This document shows, in pieces, positions 11,537 through 22,652 of a stretch of DNA of 64,000 nucleotides. Made by a program: the position numbers and the translations under genes. Under the pieces are notes generated by a model that saw nothing but the letters and a program-made list of their open reading frames with translations, was not told the origin of the DNA and did not search any database. Each line of letters starts with the position of its first letter. Position 1 is the first letter of the stretch. The DNA comes from Xiphydria camelus (Eukaryota; Arthropoda; Insecta; Hymenoptera; Xiphydriidae), in NCBI GenBank assembly GCA_963678675.1, contig OY783200.1, positions 5,282,501-5,346,500 on the forward strand. The letters are read 5' to 3'.

Positions 11537-11893
11537 CCCTCCGAGAACGTAAGGGGTCAATTTGACCCCAACCTTGAGTTTGATCGAAAATATCGTGAAA
11601 GCATCATTTTCAGCAAGAAATATTTTAACAAATAAAAAAAATATGATTTTTGTCGTAATTACGTCGTTTTCGAAAACTTTTTTTTGGCAATTTTATTAAA
11701 TACGAAAATAAATATAACAGATCTTTTTATTCGTGTCAATTTATTCAAAGATGTTGAAGGAATATTCCAGAATTTTTTTAAGCTGATCGCATCAGCCTGT
11801 CAAAAATGGTAGGCGCTCAAAATTGTATGGGGTCAAATTGACCCCAAGTGAAGTGTTCTTCGTGATTGAAAAAATAGGTGTGCTCTCGGAGGG
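11537..11893. mobile_element. piggyBac-like TTAA MITE
   Basis: TTAA at 11533-11536 and 11894-11897 flanks CCCTCCGAGA and its complement. Just inside each end is a palindrome: GGGGTCAATTTGACCCC (near 11553) and GGGGTCAAATTGACCCC (near 11829). The interior is AT-rich and non-coding. The same plan, TTAA end plus GGGTC/GACCC palindrome, is seen at 61190-61586. Confidence 0.85.
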
Positions 11894-11984
11894 TTAAGAC
11901 TAAATTATGTTCAATTCTAATTCTGAAATAATATGACATGCAAATGATTCTTTGCCGACCCACATAGGGGTGTTCGGCTTTGTT

Positions 11985-12215
11985 ATTAATTTTTTTTATT
12001 CCAGATTCGGAAAATTTAATTTCTCAAGACTTCTTTCGCGCTCGTCGGTTGGTATGTATCTCCCTCTGGTGTTTCAATGACTTCACAATCTTGTAAGGAG
12101 AAACGCATTTGTGACTTCACGAATAATTATTATTTTCTCGGGCATTTTCCTTTCCGTGTGATGTCGTATATGGGTGTATTTTACAAATTGAATTTAAATA
12201 TGTGAATATGTCTTT
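11985..12215 (+). repeat. Dispersed repeat with GAAACGCATTT core, partial copy 1
   Basis: Shares ordered blocks with 30870-31190: a GATTCGGAAAA-like start, a CTCTGGTGTTTCAATGAC segment, GAGAAACGCATTTGTGAC and ACGAATAATTATT. Six copies occur in the window. The element type is not known. Confidence 0.6.
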
Positions 12216-13230
12216 ATGCGAAGACCGAATTGGATATAAAATGTTGGTCAAAGTCGAATTCCTCAATTTGATGTTTTACCGTAACTGAGATTTTGTAGGA
12301 TAGGCAAAAGAAGGTGTCATCCACTTGTGCCTTTTTTATGATTAATAGAACAATATGTAGGTGGTTCTAACACATTGACAAGTTGACTGTCACTTCTGGT
12401 GACACCAGAAGTGGTACCAGAGAAATTTGGTATATAATCGTCTGCAATATTTTCTAAATATATTACTAAACTGAAATGAATTTGTGAAATGTTTGGTTAC
12501 ATAAATTCTTATTTTAAAGATATGTAAGTAATTTTACACAAAACTTCTCATCTCATAATAAGTAATAACTTTCAGCTATCTATATTCTTCTCGTTAAAGT
12601 AACCTCTACGAAATATTTTCTTTTTCGTATTTTACCACAAACACACGAGACTTTTACTAACAGTTCCAAGCTTCGCCACGCAGAAAGCCTTCTTTGGTAT
12701 TAAAGTTTGATTCTTCATCTTTAATATCGATACAAATTTTTTACCAATAGATTTACTCTCTTTCTTTACCGAAAATGGTATACCTACCGATAATTTCTTA
12801 CTATTTACAAGATTCAATAAAAGTTCAACACTTTAATCATAAACAAGCTATCGGTATGGTCGTATCCCTCATTAATCAGCTTGAAACCGTGCCCAAAAAA
12901 GAAAACTAAGCCTTTTTCAGAAGAGACAATCGAAATATTACTTCCTACTGAAATTCCTCACACTTCTGAATCCAGTGAACATGAGAAAATTATAGAATGC
13001 GGTGACTCAAAATAAGAACGGGGAGCTTTAATTATAGTATCATTATTAATTTAGAACCATTTCAATGCGTAGATAATAAGAAATGACTTCTGCTATTTAT
13101 TTTTTTGTTCGAAAATCTTTTAGGCTGTCAGTTAAAATAGCTTTCAAACATTTGTTCACACACAGCAGAGACAAGAAACCACACAAAACAGTTTTAGCCA
13201 ATTTTTTATATAAAGCACCCCTATGTGTGC
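12216..13230. other. AT-rich DNA with a possible short coding relic
   Basis: Mostly uninformative AT-rich sequence. A forward frame at 12821-13015 (about 64 codons, no start required) ends at TAA 13013-13015 and reads with a mixed, protein-like composition (KKKTKPFSEETIEILLPTEI in part). I cannot assign a family. A degraded transposon or retrogene tail is possible. Confidence 0.25.
12391..12413. repeat. Perfect 11-bp palindrome
   Basis: CACTTCTGGTG, one base, then the exact complement, in AT-rich DNA. Function unknown. Confidence 0.6.
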
Positions 13231-14160
13231 AACCCACGAGAACGTTCGTCCAGGGATTTCTCCGCCCAAGAGAAATAAGGTTCCGCGCTCGGCCGTTAGC
13301 CCTAATCCCATTTACAGATCGCGAGGCACACGCGCGCCCGGCGAATTAACTCGCGCGACAACCCCAAAACTTGATACTTTAACCCAACCGATCAAACTTC
13401 GAGCTCCCCGCTAATCCCGCCCTCGCCAAATATCCCTCCGACCTAGTTCGATCGCATGTTACGACGCGGGTGAAACGCGAGCGGAGACGGGTGCCGTTTC
13501 CCGGAGCGAGTTTCGGCATCGCTAATCCTCGCGCGAGTTACCACCCCACGAGATCTTTCCGTATATCGCGGCCGGAAGTTCGTCGGGGGTCTGGCGAGTC
13601 TCGCGTTCGGGCTGACTTCCTCGCGTATCGACCGCGGAAAGAATTTCCGCATGACCCACCCCCTCCCGGCGATAATTGACAATTTTCCTAGCTCGCAGAC
13701 GGAGGAGGACGGACGGACGATTCGCGTTTAACGCTGCAGGCGGGGAGAACGTTTCGCCCCGGGTCTTTCCAGCGGGATTCATCGCTCTCCCTCGCTCCGT
13801 CGTGTACACTCGCATTCGGAAACATACATATGCAAATTTATTCGGCCGGCATCGGTGCGCGCCTCACCCCCGCGCGCGCAGCGCTGCTACAACCCTCCAT
13901 CTATGGCGGGGCGCGCTGGTCGGCGGCAGAGAGAGGGTCATAAATTAAATGATGTAAATGCCTCGTCCACCCACCGTCGCGCGGCGGAGACGCGATCCCC
14001 GCGACTACCCGCCGCGGGTACGATCTCGACACACCCCCCTTTCTCCGAGCGATTATAATTAGCGCGAACCGCCCTTCCACCGCGATGAGATTACCGAAGC
14101 ACCGCGCGTTTTCTCCGAGATGCATTCAACGTGGATTTAACGCAAATAATTCGTCGATAA
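13231..14160. other. GC/CpG-rich block, no exon recognised
   Basis: CpG-dense. It contains an octamer-like ATGCAAAT at 13830-13837. Short frames on both strands translate to Arg/Pro/Ala-rich low-complexity sequence. No domain is recognised. Confidence 0.35.
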
Positions 14161-14214
14161 TAATTGACCGCATGTAGAGAGGTCTGCTGTTCGACAGGGG
14201 AGAGCGAAAATGCT

Positions 14215-14852
14215 TTAATGTGGGTATCTGTTTGGCTGTCTGTCGTGTCCATCTGTCCCGTTAGGCTCTCCTGTCTACCTGGCATGTCTATCCGTCCCGT
14301 CTGTCTGTTATGTCTATCTGTCCCGTCTGTCTCTCCTGTCTGCTTGTCCCGTCTACATGTCATGTATATCTGTCCTGTCTGTCTGCTCTGCCGGCCCTGT
14401 CTTGTCTGTCCTGTCTGTCTATCCTGTCTATTTGTTCTGTCTGTGTGTTCCGTCTGTTTGTTCTGTCTGTCTGTCCTGTCTGTCTGCTCTGTCTACCTGT
14501 CATGTCAGTCTGTTCTGTCTGTCTTGTCTCTCTATTGTGCCCGTCTGTCCTGTCTGTCTGTCCTGTCTTATTTGTCCTGTCTGCCTGTCATGTATGTTTG
14601 TCCTCTGTCTGTCTGTTGTCCTGTGTCTGTCTGTTTATCTCTCTGCTCTATCCTGTCTACCCTGTCCTGCCTGTCCTGTTTATCTGTCTATCCGTCTCGC
14701 GATAACTGTTCAAAACCGTTGCCGATCTTGATGAAACTCTGCATATATGTTTTTCAACTCTAAGCGTGTCCTAAGTTCATTGGAGTATGCGATCTAACGG
14801 TGGAAAGGGAATTGATCATTCCCAACGTGGATGGAGTTAGTATATGAAATTA
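14215..14852 (+). repeat. CTGT-rich tract plus dispersed repeat, copy 2
   Basis: About 480 bases of imperfect CTGTCTGTCCTGT-type units, followed by GATGAAACTCTG (14729-14740) and an end, GTGGATGGAGTTAGTATATG (14829-14848), shared with 2290-2545. The three open frames here (124-199 codons) are Cys/Ser/Leu/Val repeats produced by the tetranucleotide tract and are not genes. Confidence 0.75.
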
Positions 14853-15214
14853 CGTTTTCTGACTTTAAACTGTGAACACTGTGAAAACGGTGCTAGATAG
14901 CCCAAAATTTCATATAAACAATTTTATCTGGGATAAAATTTCCTATAAAAAAGTCAGGCAGTTCCTACGTCTAGCTATAATAGTTTAGCCATAGCGAGCG
15001 CTCATATTTATCACTCGAAAATTCAACGTTTGCTCGTAACTGGAGCGGTATAATATGTACACTCTCTCTCGAGGAGAGTGAATCTGTCCGATCCGCTTTC
15101 AATTTACGCCTTTGGACTTGTAATTGATCGAAAAATTGATTCAACCAATCGTCAAGCTTAACAAATTTCGTAGATTCAAAGCAGATCGGCGTATGTATTT
15201 ACCTGTACCATTAG
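14853..15214. other. Unassigned sequence
   Basis: No gene or RNA recognised. A small palindromic GAGAGTGAATC/CTCTCTCTCGAGGAGAG stretch occurs at 15061-15083. Confidence 0.3.
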
Positions 15215-15395
15215 CAATACGTAGTTACCCCCTTCTCTTCTTTATCAATTTACAAGGATACCACCCTATAAAGAACCAATACTCAAGGGTTTTTACCATT
15301 AACGTGAGTTAGGCTAGGTTAGGTTAGTTTACTTTTCAACTTTTTAGGTTGGTCTTCAGTGAGGTCTTCTGTTCGCAGAATTACTAGTATTTACA
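15215..15395 (+). repeat. Dispersed repeat with GGTTAGG core, copy 2
   Basis: Contains GTGAGTTAGGCTAGGTTAGG, GGTTGGTCTTCAGTGAGG and CTGTTCGCAG in the same order as 4345-4495. It matches 52640-53260 in reverse, including ATCCTTGTAA-type sequence. Confidence 0.6.
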
Positions 15396-15847
15396 GTATT
15401 TCATTCGTCCTGTTTTTAACATACATCACCATTATCATAAAAAGAGACCGCCGCTGTCAATTTCTTTCAAGACCCTCGTACGCGAACACACTGAAAAAAA
15501 TCTTTAGTTTTAACAGCAATACATTTCTGGCTGAGACTTTCTAGCCATTCCCCCCTAAAAATATTTTTATTACAGTAATTCTATTAGTTGTATTTGAGAT
15601 ACAGCATTGCTATGTTAGCAGTCCAAGTATTGCTAACAGATATGTTTGATGCAGCAATATGGCATCTGATTACTTAATATACTAGAAAGGTTATCCTAAG
15701 CAGATGACGTATTCTTACCCCAACTGTATGATTATACGTAATATAGGTATATAGGTATAGTTAGCTGGACTATAAAACGTATGTTTACACCAACTGTAAA
15801 CTTATGTGTAGTGTGACTGAACGGTATGGCTGGGTGGACTATACTGG
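15396..15847. other. Unassigned sequence with a MITE-like end
   Basis: CACTGAAAAAAAT at ~15489 resembles one terminus of a TA-type MITE. A candidate partner TTTTCTTCAGTG occurs near 16806-16817, which would enclose the SINE and tandem repeats. This is too speculative to call as one element. Confidence 0.3.
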
Positions 15848-15997
15848 ATGCCTCGCGCAGTTCCACACAGTTGCAGGGACCCCTTCGGCCGGGCTTGGTC
15901 GGTATTCGAGCAATTTTTTACGGTAGAAGTGGCTCCAATACCGACCAAGCCCGGCCGAAAAGGTCCCTGCAACTGTGCGGTTCTGTGCCCGAGGCAT
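15848..15997. repeat. Long near-perfect hairpin (~65-bp arms)
   Basis: The left arm from 15848 (ATGCCTCG...CAGTTGCAGGGACC...GGCCGGGCTTGGTCGGTATT) is repeated inverted up to 15997 with a few mismatches and one 3-base offset. The loop is ~10-20 bases. Arms of this length could form a stable RNA hairpin if transcribed. It could also be a small foldback transposon. No flanking duplication is seen. Confidence 0.7.
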
Positions 15998-16121
15998 ACG
16001 AAATACCGGTAGAAGTCGAGTCGGTACCCCGATAGCAAATTAAATATTTATTTAAATATTTTTGCCGAGATATCTCAGTGTTGCATTATATAAAGGCCTG
16101 TTTTAGCTAAGACCACTTGAA

Positions 16122-16334
16122 GAGTCGGTGGCGCAATTGGTAGAATGCGAGCATTCCCAGTCTCGAAGCATCTCATCTAAGGAACGCAGGTTCAAATCCC
16201 GGTGTGGGCCCCGCGACATTGCACTTTCTCGTCGCGGGATCACCCGAGCTCCACACACCTCCGGATTTCTAGCCAAACCTGGGGATGGTGCGTAAATGCA
16301 TTTCCCCTTCTATAAAAAAAAAAAAAAAAAAAAA
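16122..16334 (+). mobile_element. tRNA-derived SINE
   Basis: Pol III internal promoter boxes are visible: A box TGGCGCAATTGG (16129-16140) and B box GGTTCAAATCC (16189-16199). They are followed by a non-tRNA body and a 21-base A tail (16314-16334). Inside the body a CCGCGAC...GTCGCGG pair can form a hairpin (about 16211-16238). The order tRNA-like head, unrelated body, A tail defines a tRNA SINE. The box spacing and missing acceptor pairing argue against a functional tRNA gene. Flanking duplications are not clear. Confidence 0.75.
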
Positions 16335-16435
16335 TCGAATCCCGGAAGGGTTGGAAAAAAAACCGACACCCCAGTAGGCGGGTTGGCAGGCGGCAGGATA
16401 GGCGTGCGCGCCCCCTTTTTGCAAAATCCTACTTT

Positions 16436-16633
16436 CAATTTAGCAATACGGTATAGCTGACACAGCTATACTGCTTGTCTAAACGAACCAAAATTCCCGC
16501 GCAATTTAGCAATACGGTATAGCTGACACAGCTATACTGCTTGTCTAGATGAACCAGAATTTCCGTGCAATTTAGCGATACGGTACAGCTTACGTAGGCA
16601 TACTGCACGTCTAAATCAATCAGAATAAATAAC
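16436..16633. repeat. Three tandem copies of a 66-bp palindromic unit
   Basis: CAATTTAGCAATACGG begins at 16436 and 16502, and a diverged form at 16568. Each of the first two units contains the inverted pair GTATAGCTG / CAGCTATAC with a 3-base centre. The third unit has decayed at this palindrome. Confidence 0.75.
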
Positions 16634-16819
16634 TGGCTCAACAGTACAGCGCAGCTTGACACAAACATCACGATATTGTTACTTTAAACATATTAGCTTA
16701 GCCATACTCGGCTGGCTGTCTTAAGAAAACTTCTGGCTGTGGCCACGGTGGCTAGAAATTCTGGTTGGTTCAGCCAGAATTATTGCTCAATTCCCTGAAA
16801 ATTTTCTTCAGTGCAGTGA

Positions 16820-17350
16820 CGAACCATGCGGGATGCAACGACGTGGTATACGAGCCCCATTGTCGCCCGAAGCGTGAAGGGCGAGAGAAGTGGAGGAAGC
16901 GAAGCGTTTACCACGGCCACTGAATATTCAAAGTGGTAACTGGGGTAATGTTCGTTTCCGTAAGTCCTCTCCTCGCACTGTCAGGTCTCTACCCTTACGC
17001 AGGTACGTAATATACCCACTTCGGCGTAGGCGACGCGCGCTGCGCACACGCGGCGTCATTGTAATTATTATGCGGAATATACGACGCCGCGGTGCGCGGT
17101 GCGAGGCGATATATAACCGAGATGTGCCCTCATCGTCGGAGCCGGCGAATATAACTCGCCACGCGAGACTGGGTGCAATTGCGGTTCGCTCCGTCTCGGT
17201 TTTGTCGCGCTACGAGGACCGATGAGAGCGCCAATGCCAGTCGTGGGGTATTCAATTACGCGAGGCTCTTCGCGGGTTCAAATTGGAGCACGCGATTCTG
17301 CCGCGCTGCGCGGCAATGCGGGAGTATCGATGAAAGTCGATCGGCTGTGG
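16820..17350. other. GC/CpG-rich block, no exon recognised
   Basis: CpG-rich DNA with a forward frame of 111 codons (16890-17225), Arg-rich and without domains, overlapped by other frames. Confidence 0.3.
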
Positions 17351-17767
17351 CTGTCTGAAGGAGATAGAGATTATTTTGGGTTTTACAATCCCTATTTATT
17401 TCATTTTCGGGGAAATAGAGGACATTTTGATTTAAGAAAAAAAAGAGGGCAATTTTAATTAAAAAAAAAAGAGATCTTCCAGAAAATAGAAACGTGCAGT
17501 GGTTTAAAAAATAAGAACCTTTAAGATGTACAATAAAATATAATTTATTAAGCTAATAAAGGATTTTTTCGTAACTTAAAAATTTACATATGTTAAAATT
17601 TATATCTTTTGTGTTATGCAACTTAAATCTGAGATCACATCCTGATTTAAAAGGAAAGATACAATTTGTCAAATCCAGTCTTCGGTAAGATACATTCAAC
17701 TAGGTTATTATATTTTTTTTTTAATATTGATACAGGTAGATAAAGTAGTGATCATTATACCATTATA
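17351..17767. other. AT-rich intergenic DNA
   Basis: A-rich and T-rich stretches. Nothing recognisable. Confidence 0.35.
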
Positions 17768-17981
17768 GGATAACCCGGTGTAAAATGGACACCCCCCGCC
17801 TTAATGTATTTCATGTTCTAGTAATAGGTTTGAAAATGTATAACCCGAAAAACTTGACGATAGATCTCTGCGTGAAATGGCAGAACAAGATGGTAGATGA
17901 ACCAAAAACTGTAAGAGAGGGAGAGTGTGACGTTAATGTGGTGTCCGTTTGCTCTCATGTCCGCTTTACCCCGGGTGAACC
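17768..17981. mobile_element. Short TA-flanked MITE with GTAAA..GGACA ends
   Basis: TA at 17766-17767 and 17982-17983 flanks imperfect 24-base inverted ends: GGATAACCCGGTGTAAA on the left and GGTTCACCCGGGGTAAA on the right complement, both followed by xxGGACA (19 of 24 positions agree by eye). A further GTGTCCG copy lies at 17941. The end style matches 37682-38053 and 58997-59904. The 84-codon frame over it is read as chance. Confidence 0.5.
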
Positions 17982-17984
17982 TAT

Positions 17985-18652
17985 TAGCAAAAAAAGAATG
18001 ACCAGTCTGACTTTTTTCACATATGAAACAATTTTATGAAATGATGAAAAGACAAACTCGACTGAGAAGCAGAATAATAGGTGGTTTCACGGGAAAAATA
18101 TCGAACTACAGAGGAAAATGGGAAAAATTTTCGAGCTTTAAAGTGAAAAAGAGAAAACTTAAAAAATAGATGAATAAGGGAGAATAGAGAACATACTGTG
18201 AAGCCTGTTATTTGAACGTCTACTTAAAAGAGCGCGAGAGTGTGCACCGCTATAATTTGACAGAAGTAAACGATATGTACCTACAAACACACGGGGGGAG
18301 GCAGATTGAAAGTCGGAGAAGCGCGTGGAGATAAAATATCTGGACGAGCATCGCGAATTCCATCCGCCGCCGTATCGCCGAACGAATCGAAAGGAGAGCT
18401 GCAGCGCTCGTAAAGAGCGGAACGACGCGGCTAGCCGGGGCTTCGACTGCTTAGGTATTCGATCGCGTAAGCACACACGGCGGGCGGGCGAAAGGAAAGC
18501 GAACCAGACGTGGATCGCGCTGGTCCGCTGCGGCAGCCGAGTCTTAAAGGGGGTCGTTGCACCCCCGCGAGAAAGAGAGAGAGAAATTATTTTTATTTGC
18601 GCTATATGAAAATATATACAAACTCATAAAATTACATACAAAATTATTGGGT
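17985..18652. other. AT-rich then GC-rich unassigned DNA
   Basis: AT-rich to about 18290, then a CpG-rich stretch to 18600 ending in a short GA run. No recognisable gene. Confidence 0.3.
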
Positions 18653-18653
18653 A

Positions 18654-18900
18654 CACTCAGAAAAATAACCTGGTTAATTTAACCAAAATCCTCTGGAGAC
18701 CATAACCAAACCGTTTGGTGAAATGAATCCTTCATCTGTTTGGTTAAACTGACCATTTTTTGGTTAGAATAACTAAACATGTATGTAGCTAGAATAACTA
18801 AATATTTTATTAAACTTATTGATATTTCGGTTAGAACAACTACCTAAGCTTCTTTAACCAGATGCGTTTCGTCATTTTAATCAAGTTATTTTTCTCAGTG
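18654..18900 (+). mobile_element. Intact MITE of the 'GTTAGAATAACT' family
   Basis: TA at 18652-18653 and 18901-18902 brackets CACTCAGAAAAATAACCTGG and ATCAAGTTATTTTTCTCAGTG-type ends. It is 247 bases, non-coding and A/T-rich, and is the cleanest copy of the family in the window. TA duplication places it with Tc1/mariner-like elements. Confidence 0.8.
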
Positions 18901-19049
18901 TAAAAAGTTGACCAAAGTTGCATAATCATGATGATAAAATTGAGAATACGTTGATATTTAGCCTTGAAGCCTTTCATTGACTTATGCCTGCGTATGTGGA
19001 CAGAAATACTGGTCCAGCAGGTGACGCTGGAACAGGTGAAACGTCTATT

Positions 19050-19660
19050 GTACGGAGTATAAATTTAGCAAGGGAAGATCCACTTATTTCCGTTATTTGT
19101 CACTTTATGAAAAAATCTTTCAAATAAAAATTATTTGGTATCCAGGAAGACGTATACATGCGAAAGGTTTTTCATAACATACTTTATCTACGAGATATAA
19201 AAGTTACCTTAATTTTTTGAAGGAACTCGATATTCTCGCACTTATAAAAATTGTAGAGCTCATTGAGATTAACAAAAAAGGTTTAAAGTTAAATACCGAT
19301 CCGTTGAACCGTTCGTGAGATATTTCCGTTTAACTCTCCCTTATCTTACACTAACTTCTGTACTTTGAATGGAAATATCTCACAAACGGTCAAACGAATA
19401 GGTCTTTCACCTGATACCTTTTTTATTCATCTTGACAAGCTCTACAACTTTTGTAAGAATGAAAATGACGAGTTCCATTTAAAAAAATTGAGGTGACCTT
19501 CATATCTTGCACATAACACGTGTTATCAGAAACTACTTATACGCATTATGCACCCCCCTCGACATCAAATAACTTTTATTCGAACGATTTTTTCGTAAAA
19601 TGTCTAATAACAGAAATAAATGGATCCTCCCTTGGTAAATTTACACCCTTTACTGTTCGT
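19050..19660. mobile_element. Old foldback element with ~280-bp arms
   Basis: The left arm contains AAATTTAGCAAGGGAAGATCC, AATCTTTCAAATAAAAATTA and AATTGTAGAGCTCATTGAGA. It reappears inverted between ~19365 and 19660 with many substitutions. The spacer is ~35 bases. A partial diverged copy is at 62280-62470. No coding capacity. Confidence 0.65.
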
Positions 19661-19739
19661 CTTCTTTTAAGAATTATGAACTCTAATTCGTCCCCCCGTT
19701 TGTGACCCACACACACACATACTGTTCATATCTCTCGTA

Positions 19740-20230
19740 CAAAAACCAATTGCTGCAGAGGAGAGAGATACATAGACGTCGAAGGTTCGACAGCAAGACG
19801 AATATAATCCTCACTCTCTCGCCCAAATAAGTAGAAAATACCCAAATGAGTCAGACCCACTCCAGTGTCTCCGGAATGATTAAAAACGAACGTCCCTCGC
19901 GATCGAGTCCTCCCTTCCCTCGCGAGGGGGTTGAGTAAACGCGACGAGAAGGAAAATCAATCGCGTCTCCACAGCGCACTTTTGCTACTTTCATTATTAC
20001 AAAACACTCGTATTCGCGCGGCCCGCACCTTTCGCAATTTTCAGCCCCTCCCCCTCTCCGCTAGTCGCTCCCTTTATCTTCGACGACTCGACGGTCGACG
20101 CGCGGTGAATGAAAGAAGAAACCGAAGCAGCGTTTCGCCGAGATTACACGAATCGTTGAAAGCCGAGCATCTCATGCACCTCTAGAATTGCGCACGACGT
20201 TCGAAGGGTGGAGATGTGGTACCTATACGC
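19740..20230. other. GC-rich block, no exon recognised
   Basis: Moderately CpG-rich with GA and CT clusters. An 84-codon frame at 19931-20185 lacks any domain. Confidence 0.3.
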
Positions 20231-20237
20231 AATGTAA

Positions 20238-21260
20238 CTAAAATCTTCGAGACGATACCAAACCGTTAAGTGAAATATGGATCCTCCATCTGTGTTTGGT
20301 TAAGCTGACCATTTTTTCTGGTTAGAATAACTAGGTACATTGAGAAAAATAACCTGGTCAGTTTAATCAAAATCCCGGAGACTATATACTCGTATAACCA
20401 AACTGTTTGATGAAATATGGATCCTCCATTTGTTTGGTTAAACTTACCATTTTCTGGTCAGAATAACTAGACATGTAGTTACAATAACTAAACATGTAGT
20501 TAGAATGACTAAATATTTGGTTCAACTTACTAATATTTTGATTAGAATAACTAAACTCGTTTAATCAGATGAGTTGTCATTTTAACCAAATTATTTTTCT
20601 CAGTGTATACATGTAGTTACAATAACTAAACATGTAGTTAGAATGACTAAATATTTGGTTCAACTTACTAGTATTTTGATTAAAATAACTAAACTCGATT
20701 AACGAGATAAATTTTGTCATTTTAACTGAGTTATTTTTTTCAGTGATGTGTAGTTAGAATAATTAAATATGCAGAGAGAATAACTAAATATTTGGATTAA
20801 CTTATTAGTATTTTGGTTAGAATGACTAAACTCGTTTAACCAGATGAGTTTTGTCACTTTAACCAAGTTATTTTTTTCAGTGTAGATATGTAGTTGGAAT
20901 CATTAAACTTGTAGTTAGAATAACTAAATATTTGGATCAACCTAGTATTTTGGTTAGAATAACTGAACTCGTTTAACCAGATTTTAACCAAGTTATTCTT
21001 TTCAGTACACTCTGAGCAAAAATAATTTGGTCAATTTAATCAAAATCTCGGAGATGATAATTAGGTAAATCGTTTTGTGAAATACGAGTATGGATCCTCT
21101 TTCCGTTCGGTTAAACTGACGACTTTTTGGTTAAGATGACTAAATATTTAGTTAGAGTAACCAAATATTTGATTCAACTGACCAGTACTTTGGTTAGAAT
21201 AACCAATCGTGTTTAACCAGATGCGTTTTGTCATTTTAACCTAATTATTTTTCTCTCCGT
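20238..21260 (+). mobile_element. Cluster of 'GTTAGAATAACT' MITEs with tandem 3' halves
   Basis: A 5' fragment (20238-20333) abuts a near-complete copy (20335-20607). The 3' half of that copy then repeats four times in tandem, with starts at about 20470, 20608, 20748 and 20887 (period ~138), each ending in TTTTTTCAGTG-like sequence. A further near-complete copy follows at 21011-21260. This points to insertion into copies of the same family followed by unequal exchange or slippage. Confidence 0.75.
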
Positions 21261-22560
21261 GGCAGAACAAGATCCGAGTTGTTTCCATCGCCGGAAGCCA
21301 AGCGACGCGAGCTACGGCAAAAGTTCGCGAACGAAAGATCATCGGCTCCGAAAGACGAGGAACTTTCGTATTTAAACTTTCGCCGTATCTCCCTTCCTTG
21401 CCGAGATAACTTCGAGAGGACGTCGTTATACGTTTCGAGTCCCGATCCTTCGATCGATTCCGGGGGTAAGCGAGACGGGGGGTCATCTCTCGGAACACCC
21501 CGTGGAGTGGGCGCGGCTATCTCGACGAGCCACCCGCTCCCTCGGCTCGGCCTCCACCCGAAGGAAAGAGCAAGCCTTTTTGAAAAGCTCACCTACCAAG
21601 GCGCGCGAAGGAGCAAAGGGTCTTCGCTCGAACGTGGAGCGCGAATCGAGCGGGGCAGCTGCGCCAGACGCGAGACAAAGGGAACCAACCTCATCGAACC
21701 CCTCTCACTCTCTCCCCCCTCTCTCTCACGAGTCCTACGCGCGTTTAAACGCACGGGAACAGAACGCGCGGTGGATCTGTAGGCGGAGTGGCGCGCGGGG
21801 GAAAAAGCGGACAGAGAGACGCGCGGCGGCAGAGCGACAAAGGAACTCCGAAGTGAAAGACGCCGGCGCTGCGAAGTCGACGAGGCGTCCCCGTTGCCAT
21901 TATGTGACCGTCGACGGAAACAGTTAGGAACGAGCGTGCGCGCGCCGAGGAGAGTGGGAAATCGCGAGCGAAGCGTTTCGCGACGAGACACCTTCAATGG
22001 GAAAGTTATGCTCCGAAATTGCCCCACCTCCCTCTTCCCATCCTTCGCTCGCCTCAGCGCGCCGCCTTCCTCGCACAGCGGCGCGGCATTACGCACGGAA
22101 AACTCAAACTATCCCCTCGCGCGCTCGCACACAGCCGGAAGCACCGTTCCTCCTCCTCATCCTCTCGTATATATTTCCACAAAAGCTCGCGCGGAATATC
22201 GATCATCGCGAGATAACAAAATATGAGAGGAAGAAGAAGCCCGCCGCGCGCATCCATATCGCGCGATTGAACGGAAACACGAGCGGAGGGAGGGGAGAGG
22301 AAGCCGATACGATGCGCGCGTATATTCGTAATCTCAACAAGCGCGCGCGCGCCAACGGGAAAGATGCAAAGTTCCAGCCGTGTGTGAGGTGGAGGAGGAA
22401 GAAGAATGACGCGCGGGGAAATGTTAGAAATAAAAGGCGATCCGAGAAACGGATGGCGAGCGAGCGGACGGATTCGGTTTATCGATACGCCGGACACGGA
22501 ATGACTGATGTCCGTAAATTTTAGGGTATTTATGATAGGAGAGGCGCACATCGGGGTTTT
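21261..22560. other. GC/CpG-rich block, no exon recognised
   Basis: About 1.3 kb of CpG-dense DNA. Frames of up to 175 codons exist on both strands at the same positions and are Arg/Ser/Ala-rich, as expected from GC-rich DNA lacking AT-rich stop codons. A 5' exon or promoter region cannot be excluded. Confidence 0.35.
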
Positions 22561-22652
22561 CGGATGCTCCTACATTGCCGAGGAATAATTTATCCTGGGA
22601 AACTGGACAATTTTCGTGTAAACTATGACGATTTAAGGAAATATGGTCGTTA

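Noticed and set aside
14164..14763. 199-codon Cys/Ser/Val/Leu-rich open frame, with two more in other frames
   Set aside because: All three arise from the CTGT-type tetranucleotide tract, which lacks stop codons in every plus frame. They are repeat artefacts.
16122..16210. Functional tRNA gene
   Set aside because: A and B boxes are present, but acceptor-stem pairing is not visible and a SINE body plus A tail follows directly.
15489..16817. One large MITE enclosing the hairpin, SINE and 66-bp repeats
   Set aside because: Only a weak CACTGAAAA / TTCTTCAGTG pair supports it and the inverted match does not extend. Left as a possibility only.
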